Positions 37,312-46,362 are shown, counted from the stretch's first letter. The stretch is DNA of 64,000 nucleotides from Salinibacter sp. 10B (GCF_002954405.1 NZ_MQWC01000004.1:1058990-1122989); one strand, 5' to 3'. The notes: a model not told the origin generated them from the sequence alone. Numbers and translations are program-made.

Positions 37312-37644
37312 TCAGTTAAAGCTCACCCCGTCCAACGGATCTCCCTCCTTCTTCCGGAGCGCCTCTTCTGCAAACCAGGCCTCCTCAACCTCCGTCGTGG
37401 TATCCGGCAGGTCCTCGTGCGGCTTCTCGTATCCCTCAATTTCCTTAAGCCACACGAGCGTCTTGGTGCGCATCGTGCCGTCACGGGCTTCAAACTCCAC
37501 ATTTTCCTCGCGGGCGGCACAGGTTCCTTCCGCTTCATCGTACACGCCTCCCAGTTTGGGGTGGCGCAGCAGGATGCGAACACGTTCGCCGTAGTCGAAG
37601 CGGCTGTCCTCAAAATCAGCGTCGCTGTACGTGGGCACGGGCAC
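37312..37644 (-). CDS. small acidic protein of unknown function
   Basis: This 110-residue product starts with GTG at 37644 and is rich in Asp/Glu, with a pattern of short beta strands (RVRILLRHPKLGGVYDEAEGTCAAREENVEFEARDG) followed by an acidic helical part (HEDLPDTTTEVEEAWFAEEALRKKEG). No family is recognised. It lies about 170 bases upstream of metG on the same strand, separated by the repeat-bearing spacer. Confidence 0.55.
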   Translation of the reverse strand: MPVPTYSDADFEDSRFDYGERVRILLRHPKLGGVYDEAEGTCAAREENVEFEARDGTMRTKTLVWLKEIEGYEKPHEDLPDTTTEVEEAWFAEEALRKKEGDPLDGVSFN

Positions 37645-37960
37645 TCGGGAGCATTGGTAAAACAGACCTCACACACGAACAGAATACAAACCAGCGGAGG
37701 TTTCTGCGTGTTCGATCCGCGTGAGCCACTCGTGAAAACGCCGCTCCACAGGAGAAAGGGGCCTCCAATGAGCCTGTCCCGGGACGTGCGCAAAATCCAG
37801 TTGCCTGCCCCCGGAGAACCGTGCACGTATGTCTCGAGAGCCACACCGCCCCCATATCACACATTCTTCATTGAGGGTAGACGGAGATCCTACACGACTC
37901 AGGCGAGTAGTATGTTAGTTGTCCTTTCATACGCTCCCTTCCCGACCGTTGTCTGTTGTC
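37645..37960. other. gap before the histidine cluster; nothing recognised
   Basis: This 316-base stretch between divergent genes (the small acidic protein on minus, hisB on plus) must hold their promoters. I see no clear -10/-7 box, repeat, leader peptide of histidines or RNA structure in it. Confidence 0.5.
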
Positions 37961-38569
37961 ATGAGCGCTTCTGAGTTTTCCCCCCGCACGGCTACCGTCG
38001 AGCGCACCACCGCCGAAACGGAGGTCACGGTCGAGCTCACTCTGGACGGGAACGGTACGTACGACGTGGACACGGGCGTCGGCTTCTTTGACCACATGCT
38101 TGACCTCTTCGCCAAGCACGGCGGGCTCGACCTTGCAGTGCGATGCGACGGGGACCTGCATGTGGACGACCACCACACGGTGGAGGACGTGGCCATCACA
38201 CTGGGACAGGCGCTCCGGCACGCCCTGGGAGATAAAGCACACATCGCCCGCTACGGCCATGCCTACGTGCCGATGGACGACGTGCTGGCTCGGGCCGTGA
38301 TCGACCTTTCGGGCCGTACGTACCATCGACTCGACGCGTCTTTCGATCGCGACACGGTCGGGGATCTTTCGACAGAGATGGTATCCCACGTGTGGATGTC
38401 TCTTGCCCAGCACACCGCCTGCAACCTACACCAGACGGTGCTCCACGGCCACAATGCCCACCACAAGATCGAAGCCCTTTTCAAAGCCACGGCCCAGGCC
38501 CTGCAGGTCGCGGCCCGCCGGAGTGCCGAGCACGCCGAAGTAGCCTCCACCAAAGGAACGCTCTCCTGA
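37961..38569 (+). CDS. hisB: imidazoleglycerol-phosphate dehydratase
   Basis: HisB dehydrates imidazole-glycerol phosphate to imidazole-acetol phosphate. The 202-residue product is the monofunctional dehydratase, without the HAD phosphatase domain found in enterobacterial HisB. Motifs are GVGFFDHML, the metal-binding DDHHTVEDV and HNAHHKIEALFKA, typical of the family's internal duplication. The ATG at 37961 is used instead of an in-frame TTG 14 codons upstream. It heads the cluster hisB-proC-hisH-hisA-hisF. Confidence 0.95.
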   Translation: MSASEFSPRTATVERTTAETEVTVELTLDGNGTYDVDTGVGFFDHMLDLFAKHGGLDLAVRCDGDLHVDDHHTVEDVAITLGQALRHALGDKAHIARYGHAYVPMDDVLARAVIDLSGRTYHRLDASFDRDTVGDLSTEMVSHVWMSLAQHTACNLHQTVLHGHNAHHKIEALFKATAQALQVAARRSAEHAEVASTKGTLS

Positions 38570-38599
38570 TTGTGGATTTTGGAATTTGGATTGTGGATT
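38570..38599. repeat. short direct repeat in the hisB-proC spacer
   Basis: TTGTGGATT occurs at 38570-38578 and 38591-38599 with a further GGAATTTGGATT between them, immediately after the hisB stop. The spacer is much lower in GC than its flanks. Confidence 0.5.
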
Positions 38600-38659
38600 G
38601 CTGAGCAGATCCCTCTCCCCCCTCCTTCACCCTTCCAACCTTCAACCTTCTACCCTTTC

Positions 38660-39478
38660 ATGCTGTCCGACGAAACGGTTGCTGTCATTGGCGCCGGCAA
38701 CATTGGCCACGCCCTTATCGGCGGAATGATCGAAAGCAATCTCATCGCCGCCGACCACGTGATCGCTACACGCCGCACCGAATCGGCCCTTGATGAGATG
38801 GCCGAAGAGTTTCCCGGGCTGCGTACCACAACGGACAATGTGGCGGCCGTGAAGGAGGCGACCGTTGTGATTCTTACCATCAAGCCCCAAAGCCGCGCCG
38901 AGGTCGTCACCAACATCCGCGAGCACATCGAGCGCGACGTGCTGGTCATGAGTGTCCTCGCCGGCATTACGACCGAACGTCTGCAACTGGGCTTTGGGCA
39001 GGATCAGCCCGTCATCCGGGCAATGCCCAACACCCCGGCGCTCGTGGATGCGGGGGCCACTGCCATCACGCCCGGGACCTATGCCACCGACGAACACGTG
39101 AGAATGGCCCGTGAGATTTTTGAGGCTGTCGGTGAAGTCGTCGAGGTGCCGGAGGAGCACATGGACGCCGTCACGGGCCTTTCCGGAAGCGGGCCCGCGT
39201 ACGTCTACATGTTTATCGAGGCACTCACGGATGCGGGGGTAAAACAGGGCCTGTCCCGACAAGAAGCCGCCAAGCTGTCCGCCCAAACGGTGTACGGCGC
39301 CGCAAAGCTTGCCCTCGACACTGGCAAGCACCCGGCCATCCTGCGGGACGAAGTGACGACGCCCGGCGGAACTGCAATCGCGGCCGTCTCGTCGCTGGAG
39401 GAGCACGGCCTGCGCACGATGCTCATCAACGCCGTGGGCACGGCCACCCAGCGGTCGAAAGAGTTGAACGACGAATGA
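38660..39478 (+). CDS. proC: pyrroline-5-carboxylate reductase
   Basis: ProC reduces 1-pyrroline-5-carboxylate to proline with NAD(P)H. The 272-residue product has the dinucleotide site AVIGAGNIGHALIGGMI, the RAMPNTPALV segment, and the C-terminal signature GSGPAYVYMFIEALTDAGV with TTPGGTAIAAV, which carries the substrate-binding residues. The ATG at 38660 is used; the frame upstream begins with a TTG inside the repeat spacer and lacks similarity. It is unusual in sitting between hisB and hisH. Confidence 0.95.
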   Translation: MLSDETVAVIGAGNIGHALIGGMIESNLIAADHVIATRRTESALDEMAEEFPGLRTTTDNVAAVKEATVVILTIKPQSRAEVVTNIREHIERDVLVMSVLAGITTERLQLGFGQDQPVIRAMPNTPALVDAGATAITPGTYATDEHVRMAREIFEAVGEVVEVPEEHMDAVTGLSGSGPAYVYMFIEALTDAGVKQGLSRQEAAKLSAQTVYGAAKLALDTGKHPAILRDEVTTPGGTAIAAVSSLEEHGLRTMLINAVGTATQRSKELNDE

Positions 39479-39500
39479 GGCCATTGACGAATTGCGAGTG

Positions 39501-39560
39501 TCGAGTTTCGAATTGAGAATTCGACCTCTAATCGTTGCCCACTCGACATTCGAAACTCGA
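39501..39560. repeat. inverted repeat in the spacer before hisH
   Basis: Arms TCGAGTTTCGAAT (39501-39513) and ATTCGAAACTCGA (39548-39560) are perfect 13-bp complements separated by 34 bases. Further ATTCGAC/GTCGA-type words surround them. The right arm ends 14 bases before the hisH ATG. No T-run follows, so a terminator is not evident, though the structure could affect hisH expression. Confidence 0.6.
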
Positions 39561-39574
39561 AATTCGACACCGGT

Positions 39575-40222
39575 ATGCTGACGATTATCGACTACGGCAT
39601 CGGGAACCTCCGCTCCATCGAGAAGGCCTGTCAGCGGGTCGGCGCAGACGTGCTCCGAACGGACGACCCGGAGACGATTCGGGAGGCGGAGCGGCTGGTG
39701 CTGCCGGGCGTTGGCGCCTTCGGGGCGTGCATCGACGAGATCCGCACCCGGGAATTGGAAGTCCCCATCCTGGAGGCCATTGATTCGGGCACCCCATTTC
39801 TCGGCGTCTGCGTGGGCCTGCAGATGCTCTTTGAGGCTGGACACGAGAAGGGGGTGCACGAAGGGCTTGGGGTATTGCCCGGAAAGGTCGTCCACTTTCA
39901 CGACGCCGAGATGGGAACTGCCGACGATCTGGTGGTGCCCCACATGGGCTGGAATGCCATCGAGCCCACCCGGTCCCATCCGCTCCTCAATGGTCTTGCG
40001 GATCCGGCCTACGTCTACTTTGTCCACTCCTACCACGCTGTGGCGGAGAACGAGAATGATATACTCGCAACGGCCCACTACGGCCACGACTTCCCCGCCG
40101 TCGTCCAGCGCGAAAACGTGCACGGCGTCCAGTTCCACCCCGAGAAATCACAGGCCGTGGGGCTCCGTCTCCTGGAAAACTTTGCCACCCTCCCCCGCCC
40201 GAAAATAGCGGCCGCCCGCTAA
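39575..40222 (+). CDS. hisH: imidazole glycerol phosphate synthase, glutaminase subunit
   Basis: HisH releases ammonia from glutamine and passes it to HisF. The 215-residue class I amidotransferase shows DYGIGNL (6-12), PGVGAFG (44-50), nucleophile Cys79 (GVCVGLQ), and the His188/Glu190 pair in VQFHPEKS. The catalytic triad is complete. It starts 96 bases after proC and ends 43 bases before hisA. Confidence 0.96.
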   Translation: MLTIIDYGIGNLRSIEKACQRVGADVLRTDDPETIREAERLVLPGVGAFGACIDEIRTRELEVPILEAIDSGTPFLGVCVGLQMLFEAGHEKGVHEGLGVLPGKVVHFHDAEMGTADDLVVPHMGWNAIEPTRSHPLLNGLADPAYVYFVHSYHAVAENENDILATAHYGHDFPAVVQRENVHGVQFHPEKSQAVGLRLLENFATLPRPKIAAAR

Positions 40223-40265
40223 CCTTTCTCTTCGCCTACACGCACAACCGCCCCTCCCTGAAAAC

Positions 40266-41051
40266 ATGGCCCTCGTCATCCCCGCCATCGACCTGCGCGA
40301 CGGCCGCTGCGTGCAACTCCACCAAGGCGACTACGAGGAAGAGACCGTCTACTTCGAGAATCCGGTCAAGATGGCCAAGCTGTGGCGCGTACAGAACGCC
40401 CGCACGCTGCACATCGTGGACCTGGACGCCGCGCGTGGCGACGAGAATAACAATCGGCCCGTCATCCGCAAAATCTGCGATGCCCTCGACATTCCCATCC
40501 AGCTGGGCGGAGGCATTCGCTCGCTGGAGCAGATCGAAGAAGCACTGGAGATGGGCGTGTACCGCGTGATTCTGGGAACCGCGGCCGTGCGCAACCCCGA
40601 TCTTGTGGAAGAGGCGATCGACCGGTTCTCTTCCAACCGCATTGTTGTGGGCATCGATGCACGAGACGGCGAGGTGCGCGTGCAAGGGTGGACGGAAGGC
40701 TCAGGGCTCGACGCCGTCGAGTTTGCGAAGGACATGGAGGAGCGAGGAGTCCGTCGAATCGTGTACACCGACATTAGCCGCGACGGCACGATGAGCGGCC
40801 CGAATGTGGACGCCTACCGCACGATGGGCACCCACCTGTCGAAAGCGAAGATTACGGCCTCTGGTGGCGTCGGCGGGTACGACGACCTCCTCTCCATCCA
40901 GACCCTTCAACCGTATGGCGTCGACTCGGTAATCGTGGGCACGGCCCTCTACGAGAATCGCTTCCCCTGCCAGCAATTTTGGGCCTGGCACGAAAAAGAC
41001 GAGGTGGATCTCGACACCTTCTCCACCGCCGCCCTTCGCGAGCAGTCGTGA
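40266..41051 (+). CDS. hisA: ProFAR isomerase
   Basis: HisA catalyses the Amadori rearrangement of ProFAR to PRFAR, the HisF substrate. The 261-residue TIM barrel has the two catalytic Asp residues, Asp9 (IPAIDLRDG) and Asp131 (VGIDARDG), plus QLGGGIRS and the ASGGVGG phosphate site. The order hisH-hisA-hisF is the common bacterial order. Confidence 0.96.
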   Translation: MALVIPAIDLRDGRCVQLHQGDYEEETVYFENPVKMAKLWRVQNARTLHIVDLDAARGDENNNRPVIRKICDALDIPIQLGGGIRSLEQIEEALEMGVYRVILGTAAVRNPDLVEEAIDRFSSNRIVVGIDARDGEVRVQGWTEGSGLDAVEFAKDMEERGVRRIVYTDISRDGTMSGPNVDAYRTMGTHLSKAKITASGGVGGYDDLLSIQTLQPYGVDSVIVGTALYENRFPCQQFWAWHEKDEVDLDTFSTAALREQS

Positions 41052-41124
41052 TCTGGACGGCACGCCCCTGGGCAGTCGGCAGCGACACGCTTCCACTCTC
41101 TGCATTCCGCACTCCTCACTCGCT

Positions 41125-41919
41125 ATGCTCGCCAACCGCATCATCCCTTGCCTGGATGTCGACGAGGGTCGCGTCGTAAAGGGCATCAACTTCGTGGACA
41201 TTCGCGACGCCGGCGACCCGGTCGAACAGGCCCGCACGTACGACGCCGCCGGGGCCGATGAGCTCGTCTTTCTCGACATCACGGCCACGCACGAGGGACG
41301 CGGCATCATGCACGACGTGGTGCGCCAGACCGCCGACGAGGTGTTCATCCCTCTCACCGTCGGCGGGGGCCTGCGCTCGGTTGAGGACATGCGCGCCATG
41401 CTCCACGCCGGTGCCGACAAGGTGGCCATCAACTCCGCGGCCGTCAAAGACCCCGATCTGATCACCCGCGGCGCCGATGCGTTTGGCAACCAGTGCATCG
41501 TCGTGGCCATCGACGCAAAGCGGGTGAACGAGGATCCGCTGGAGTGGGAGGTGTTCGTCCACGGCGGACGGAAGGGCACGGGGAAAGACGCCGTAGAGTG
41601 GGCGGTGGAAGCCGCCGAGCGAGGCGCGGGCGAGTTGCTCGTAACCTCGATGGACCGAGACGGAACGAAGGATGGGTACGACGTAGAGCTTCTTCAGGCC
41701 ATCACAGAGCGGGTCCGCATCCCCGTCATTGCCTCTGGGGGAGCCGGGACACTCGACCATCTGTCCGAGGGGCTGGAAACCGGCGGGGCAAACGCCGTGC
41801 TGGCCGCCTCCATCTTTCATTTCGGCGAGTACACCGTGGGCGAAGCGAAACAGTATCTCCGCGACGAAGGCCTGCCAGTACGTCCGCCGTCAAACGACTG
41901 GAAAGAACGCTATGCCTGA
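41125..41919 (+). CDS. hisF: imidazole glycerol phosphate synthase, cyclase subunit
   Basis: HisF condenses PRFAR with ammonia from HisH to give imidazole-glycerol phosphate and AICAR. The 264-residue TIM barrel has catalytic Asp11 (IPCLDVDEG) and Asp130 (VAIDAKR), the TVGGGLRS phosphate loop and IASGGAGTL. Its stop overlaps the ATG of the next gene by 8 bases (ATGCCTGA), so that gene is probably translated in coupling with hisF. Confidence 0.96.
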   Translation: MLANRIIPCLDVDEGRVVKGINFVDIRDAGDPVEQARTYDAAGADELVFLDITATHEGRGIMHDVVRQTADEVFIPLTVGGGLRSVEDMRAMLHAGADKVAINSAAVKDPDLITRGADAFGNQCIVVAIDAKRVNEDPLEWEVFVHGGRKGTGKDAVEWAVEAAERGAGELLVTSMDRDGTKDGYDVELLQAITERVRIPVIASGGAGTLDHLSEGLETGGANAVLAASIFHFGEYTVGEAKQYLRDEGLPVRPPSNDWKERYA

Positions 41920-42220
41920 TTTGGACCTTTCGCCCGATCGCCTTCTCAAAGGCGCAGCCGTCCTCTTTACCCTACTGGGCGCATCGTTTCTGGTCTGGGT
42001 CGTCGATACCTGGATGGAGCACCCGGAAACGCGGGCCACGCAGTTCGGCTTCGAGGCGCCACTCTGGCCCGCCCTCGGTGGATTCGTGCTCGTCGCGATC
42101 GTGGCGATCGGCACCCTCTTCTGGCGGGCCGCCGAACGGGTGGAGACAGGTGAAGACCTGTTCGGACAGCGCCATCGACGCCGGGCCTCCGACTGGAAGG
42201 AAAACGGAGAAGCGTCGTGA
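41912..42220 (+). CDS. small two-helix membrane protein coupled to hisF
   Basis: This 102-residue protein starts inside the hisF stop region. Hydrophobic segments lie at about 14-32 and 51-68 with acidic residues between. The C terminus is polar and basic, with an [11 protein letters not shown]-like end. No family is recognised. Its position suggests co-expression with the his genes but says nothing about function. It ends 10 bases before the convergent SLOG-like gene. Confidence 0.7.
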   Translation: MPDLDLSPDRLLKGAAVLFTLLGASFLVWVVDTWMEHPETRATQFGFEAPLWPALGGFVLVAIVAIGTLFWRAAERVETGEDLFGQRHRRRASDWKENGEAS

Positions 42221-42230
42221 CCAACGTCCC

Positions 42231-42701
42231 CTAGGTCCTGGCCCCCAGCCGTGCAAAGAGCGCCCCTAAGAGCACCTTCGCTTCGTCGTAGATCTCCTTC
42301 ACCTCACTTTCCCGCGGGCCGGCAACGTTGAGCACACGGAGATCGTGATCTTCCCCCCACGCCTGAATCATTTCGACAGGGACCGGGTCGGTCGTGCGCA
42401 CGTGAAGAACGGGGCGTCCCTGCCGCCGGGCCTCGTCCATGGTGAGCGCAGTGCCGCCCTCCAGAACGCCCGTCGTAATGATGAGGGTGCCGTCGCTGTC
42501 ACGCACGTTCCAGGCGGTCCGCTGCTCGTAGGCCTCCGACGGCGTCTCCGTGAGTGGATACGTCTCCGGAATGGGCCCATCTTCAGCACGCCGGCCTCGG
42601 GGACACCATCCCCCAACCGGAATGTCATAGTCGAGTGCCGCGTCCAGCGCCGCCCGGTCCACCCCGGTCTGTCCCCCCGAAACAATCTTCCGCAGTCGCA
42701 T
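42231..42701 (-). CDS. putative molybdenum carrier (SLOG/YpsA-related fold)
   Basis: This 156-residue protein starts IVSGGQTGVDRAALDAAL (6-23), contains GWCPRGRRAEDG, YPLTETPSEAYEQRTAWNVRDSDGTLII, and TTGVLEGGTALTMDEARRQGRP. All are conserved in the family labelled putative molybdenum carrier. Those proteins have a Rossmann-like fold of the SLOG superfamily, which binds nucleotides or their derivatives. A molybdenum role rests on old structural evidence and is unproven. It is divergent from the thpR gene. Confidence 0.85.
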   Translation of the reverse strand: MRLRKIVSGGQTGVDRAALDAALDYDIPVGGWCPRGRRAEDGPIPETYPLTETPSEAYEQRTAWNVRDSDGTLIITTGVLEGGTALTMDEARRQGRPVLHVRTTDPVPVEMIQAWGEDHDLRVLNVAGPRESEVKEIYDEAKVLLGALFARLGART

Positions 42702-42922
42702 GCTCTAGGCTCATTACGGATAGTATGTCGGCGAATTTCAGAGCGCGATCCGTTCGGCCGGAGAAAAGAATCTCCCGCCGGCCGGCTCCCGCATCGGAGG
42801 CGCATCGGGACCGGCCCCAGTCCCTCCCCCATCGCATATTCATGCCTTCCCCGCGGGCCGAACCTTCGTCCTCCGTCCCAGTTTCGTCTCCGCTGGATAT
42901 TTCACGAACCCCGATCCGTTCC

Positions 42923-43471
42923 GTGCGACTGTTTACCGCCCTCGACCTTCCCGACGACGTCCGCGCCCAATACGCTGCTCTGCAGGATCCAGACGCCCTG
43001 GACGCCCGGTGGACCTCGCCCAGCCAGTTCCACGTGACCCTCCGGTTCATTGGAGAAACGGAATCCGATCAGGCTGCAGAATACGAGAATGCGATCGCAA
43101 CCATCGACGCTCCCGCGGCCAAGTGTGTGCCGTACGGGCTCGATGTGCTCCCCTCTCGCCGCAGCCCTAGCGTCTTAATCGTCGGACTCGAACGTCGCGC
43201 CTCCCTTCTGTCCGTCTATCGGTCGATCAGCAATGCACTGGAAGCAAAAGGACTGGAGCCCGAATCGCGAAAATATCGCCCCCATGTAACCCTTGCCCGA
43301 CTCGGCGATCTCTCCCCAGAAACGGTCCATCACTTTCTCGACACGCACGACGCGAACGATCTTCCGTCCTTTACGGCCACCCGCGTCCACCTCTTTGAGA
43401 GTACCCTTCGGCCCGATGGAGCGGTCCATGAACGACGCGTCTCCGGTTCCCTGCCCCCTCCGCAGGACTGA
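42923..43471 (+). CDS. thpR: RNA 2',3'-cyclic phosphodiesterase (2'-5' RNA ligase family)
   Basis: This 182-residue 2H-phosphoesterase starts at GTG 42923 (VRLFTALDLPDDVRAQ), because the family begins MRxFxAxxLP. An ATG at 42842 would add 27 unrelated residues. The two HxTx motifs are HVTL (37-40) and HVTL (121-124), each followed by the typical hydrophobic stretch. ThpR hydrolyses 2',3'-cyclic phosphates and in vitro joins tRNA halves by 2'-5' bonds. Its cellular role is not settled. Confidence 0.92.
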   Translation: MRLFTALDLPDDVRAQYAALQDPDALDARWTSPSQFHVTLRFIGETESDQAAEYENAIATIDAPAAKCVPYGLDVLPSRRSPSVLIVGLERRASLLSVYRSISNALEAKGLEPESRKYRPHVTLARLGDLSPETVHHFLDTHDANDLPSFTATRVHLFESTLRPDGAVHERRVSGSLPPPQD

Positions 43472-43565
43472 CGTGGAAATTGTTCGGAGCTTCGTCTTCT
43501 CCAAAGCATAATTGGCGACCGCGTTCGTTCATTATACTGCTCTTTCCCACCGCTGCTTCCCCCCG

Positions 43566-44225
43566 ATGGCTCGACTCGCCTGCTTCATTCTCTGTGCACT
43601 CTCCCTCCTCGCAACGCCCGTTCGGGCCCAGCCCACCCTTGCGGAGGTCCAGGACGCGTACAATGCCCTTGACGGCCTGCAGGCGTCGTTCACACAGGTC
43701 ATCAGTTCCGACTTTGCCGGCGACACGACCCAAGTCAAAGGATCGGTGTTGCTCTCGGGCAACAAGTACCGCGTGGAAACGCCTGACCAGATCGTCACAA
43801 CGAACGGCACGACGACCTGGATCTACACCCCGACCGACAGCCAGGTGGTCCTGAACGACGCCGACCGGGGCGAATCGACGGTTACGCCTGAAACCTTTCT
43901 CACAGCATCGGCCGACCAGTACGCAGTACAGTCCTCGTCGACTACCTCTCGACTTGGAACCTCCCACTGGACCCTTCACCTGGAGGCAACCCGCTCCTCC
44001 TCCCGCTTTCGGGAAGCAACGCTTTGGGTGCGGCAGTCCGACCGGCTCGTTACGCGAATGCGTGCAACGGATCGGAACGGCTCAACGCTCGACCTGCGCC
44101 TGACGGATATTTCTCTGAACCCCGATGTTCTCCGGGAAAACAATCCGTTCTCCTTCTCTCCTCCCCCAAACGTGGAGGTAATCGATCTCCGCCGCGGACA
44201 GCAGCCTGCCGGGCCCGATGCATGA
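43566..44225 (+). CDS. LolA-like outer membrane lipoprotein carrier
   Basis: This 219-residue exported protein has a signal peptide (ACFILCALSLLATPVRAQ, about 5-22) and the LolA fold signature: LDGLQASFTQVI, KGSVLLSGNKYRVETPDQIVTTNGTTTWIYTPTDSQVVLND, and the strand-rich C-terminal half ending in FSFSPPPNVEVIDL. LolA carries lipoproteins across the periplasm from LolCDE to LolB. The ATG at 43566 starts at the signal peptide; the frame extends upstream without similarity. Confidence 0.88.
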   Translation: MARLACFILCALSLLATPVRAQPTLAEVQDAYNALDGLQASFTQVISSDFAGDTTQVKGSVLLSGNKYRVETPDQIVTTNGTTTWIYTPTDSQVVLNDADRGESTVTPETFLTASADQYAVQSSSTTSRLGTSHWTLHLEATRSSSRFREATLWVRQSDRLVTRMRATDRNGSTLDLRLTDISLNPDVLRENNPFSFSPPPNVEVIDLRRGQQPAGPDA

Positions 44226-44335
44226 ATTTGCTCCATAAAGCCGGTCGCTCGCCGTCCCGACGCGCACGGATCGTGCGTTGACGCGTTTTGCGAACCAGAA
44301 CGTTCATTTTAAGCTGCTGACTGACGCCCCTCGCC

Positions 44336-45442
44336 GTGACGTCTTCTCTCCGTCGCCGCCTCCTCCAACTCGGTAGTTTTGTTCTCGCCGGCGGACTCTT
44401 GGCGCTCGCCCTCTACGGCATGGATGTCGAGGAGATGTGGACCGCCTTCCGGCAAGCCGACTGGCGATGGCTCGTCCCTCTCGTCCTTCTTGTGTTGGGC
44501 AGCAACCTCTTTCGGGCCTGGCGATGGCAAGTTCTGATTGATGCCCTCCCCACTACCCCCGACCTGACCGCACTCGACGGAGGCGACCCCACCACGTCGA
44601 ACACGCTGGAGGCCTCCTTCTCCTCCATCATGATCGGATACATGGTGAATTACGTGGCCCCCCGCATGGGAGAGGTGGCTCGCACCGCCAATATGGCAGC
44701 CCGGTCCGACTATCGATTTAGCAGCCTCTTTGGCACGGTGGTGTCGGAGCGCATTTTCGACACGGCGGTGCTGGGCGCCGCTCTCCTGAGTGCCATTGCT
44801 CTCCTCTTCGACCGCCTGTCGGTGCTGCGGGAACAGTTTCTGGGACCGGCCTGGACGACGCTTTCGTCTCTGCCCCTCGGATGGATTGTCGGGGGGGCGG
44901 CCGGTAGCCTCCTCCTTGTCGGCGGCCTTGCTGTCCTCCTGCAATACAGCCTCTCCGACGAACACTCGGCCCTTGCCCAGTTCTGGGCAAATCGCGTAAA
45001 ACCGGCCCTCCTTTCGTTCAAAGGAGGCATGTGGACCCTGATCACCTCCTCCCGACGCGGCGCCATTCTCGTATCCACCGTCGGCATGTGGACAGGATAT
45101 CTGCTGATGGCCTACATTCCCTTCCGCATGCTTGACCTTGCGGCCCCGTACGGCATTGGGCTCGTGGACGCGTGGTGTCTCATGGCGATCGGCGCACTCG
45201 GGCTGCTCGTGCCAACCCCCGGCGGCATCGGCTCCTACCACTACATCACGACAGTGGCCCTCGTCCATCTCTACGGCGTGCCGGAAGCCTCGGCGTTCAC
45301 CTACGCGGTGCTTGCCCACGCCGCCCAGTTCGTCTTCTACATCATGACCGGCGGCCTCGCCCTCCTCTATCAGGGCATGGGTCTAGCGGTCCTTTCTCCT
45401 GACCACCCCGACTCGTCGGCCGTGGAACCCTCACAGGCCTGA
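44336..45442 (+). CDS. flippase-like membrane protein (LPG synthase TM domain family)
   Basis: This 368-residue protein (GTG start) has about eight hydrophobic helices, including LGSFVLAGGLLALALYGM and LVPLVLLVLGSNLFRAWRWQVLI. The family block SIMIGYMVNYVAPRMGEVARTANMA (about 99-123) and the later PTPGGIGSYHYI with FYIMTGGLALL belong to the lysylphosphatidylglycerol synthase transmembrane/UPF0104 family. These proteins move lipids or serve as aminoacyl-lipid flippases. No synthase domain is attached, so lipid transport is the only supportable role. Confidence 0.88.
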   Translation: MTSSLRRRLLQLGSFVLAGGLLALALYGMDVEEMWTAFRQADWRWLVPLVLLVLGSNLFRAWRWQVLIDALPTTPDLTALDGGDPTTSNTLEASFSSIMIGYMVNYVAPRMGEVARTANMAARSDYRFSSLFGTVVSERIFDTAVLGAALLSAIALLFDRLSVLREQFLGPAWTTLSSLPLGWIVGGAAGSLLLVGGLAVLLQYSLSDEHSALAQFWANRVKPALLSFKGGMWTLITSSRRGAILVSTVGMWTGYLLMAYIPFRMLDLAAPYGIGLVDAWCLMAIGALGLLVPTPGGIGSYHYITTVALVHLYGVPEASAFTYAVLAHAAQFVFYIMTGGLALLYQGMGLAVLSPDHPDSSAVEPSQA

Positions 45443-45826
45443 ACCGACTGGAAGTGTCTTTCCTTCTACGGAGGCTTCGGACGTGTCCTTTCCCTCCGTC
45501 AGCCCCTGGTGACTTTGTCCCGGGTACTGTCCTTCGTCTTCCGTCCCTCCGCTCTCCTTCACAGGGGAGACCGATACATATTGCCCCCGCCATTACGTTT
45601 TGCCGCTCCTTGTTCGCCCCCTCCTCCCCGATGTGGCCGCCCTATCGACTGAGGTGCCGCCCCTCTCTTCCGGTGCATTTTTTGTGACCCGAGGGCCTGT
45701 CTAGAACGCGTGGAGACGGTCCACCTGGACGAGCGGTCCTCCGCACAACTTGTGAGGCCGATCTTAGCGGAAACGGACGGCAATCCCACAACTCGGTTCC
45801 CTACGTGCAATCCTTACCGACTCGCC
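45443..45826. other. 384-base gap; nothing recognised
   Basis: Between the flippase-like and roadblock genes (both plus) there is no convincing gene, hairpin or repeat. It probably holds the promoter of the roadblock gene, but no clear -7 or -33 box is visible. Confidence 0.5.
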
Positions 45827-46249
45827 ATGGCTCAACCTCGTCAATCCAGATCCCAATCTTCTAGCACCGGCTCGAACGCCGATATACTCAGTATTAATGA
45901 CGCAATCGATCGACTCCTGGACATCGATGGAGCCATCGGCGCCGCCATCGTGGACTACGAATCCGGCATGACCCTCGGCACAGGCGGAGGGCGAGACCTG
46001 GATATGGAGCTGGCCGGTGCGGGCAACACAGAAGTCGTTCGGTCAAAGAAGAACATTCTTGAAGACCTCGGGGTCAACGATCGCATCCAGGACCTCTTGA
46101 TTTCGCTGGAGGCCCAGTATCATCTGATCCGGATGTGCGAACGACACGACGACATCTTTATCTACGTCGTGATTGACCGAAACCGAGGCAACTTGGGCCT
46201 CGCTCGCCGCATGATCGACCAGATCGACAAGAAGCTCGAACTAGAGTAG
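45827..46249 (+). CDS. roadblock/LC7 domain protein
   Basis: This 140-residue protein has a Ser/Gln-rich N terminus (about 1-20) and then one roadblock/LC7 domain. The visible pattern is INDAIDRLLDIDGAIGAAIVDYESGMTLGTGGG, DMELAGAGNTEVVRSKKNILEDLG, IQDLLISLEAQYHLIRMC and DIFIYVVIDRNRGNLGLARRMIDQ. Roadblock proteins such as MglB form dimers that act on small Ras-like GTPases or as scaffolds. No GTPase lies in this window, so the partner is unknown. It is followed by a terminator and then a sensor kinase. Confidence 0.85.
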   Translation: MAQPRQSRSQSSSTGSNADILSINDAIDRLLDIDGAIGAAIVDYESGMTLGTGGGRDLDMELAGAGNTEVVRSKKNILEDLGVNDRIQDLLISLEAQYHLIRMCERHDDIFIYVVIDRNRGNLGLARRMIDQIDKKLELE

Positions 46250-46327
46250 AGAGGGTCCGGCACGCGCTGCTCGAACCTCGCTTCTCCGGGTGGATCTGCT
46301 CTTTTTTCGTTTCGCATCCACGCTCTC

Positions 46328-46362
46328 GCCTGTCTGCCTCCGCGGCGGACGGGCGTTTTTTT
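46328..46362 (+). terminator. rho-independent terminator after the roadblock gene
   Basis: An 11-bp stem GCCTGTCTGCC/GGCGGACGGGC (two G-T pairs) with TCCGC loop is followed by seven T. Confidence 0.85.

Noticed and set aside
37700-37725. GTTCGATCC word resembling a tRNA T-loop
   Set aside because: The flanking bases do not pair as a T-stem and no acceptor, D or anticodon arm is present.
38642-40138. 498-residue minus-strand frame over proC and hisH
   Set aside because: It covers proC, a repeat spacer and hisH, all better explained on the plus strand.
44309-45319. 336-residue minus-strand frame over the flippase-like gene
   Set aside because: Antisense of the UPF0104-type membrane protein, with the Gly/Arg/His bias of shadow frames.
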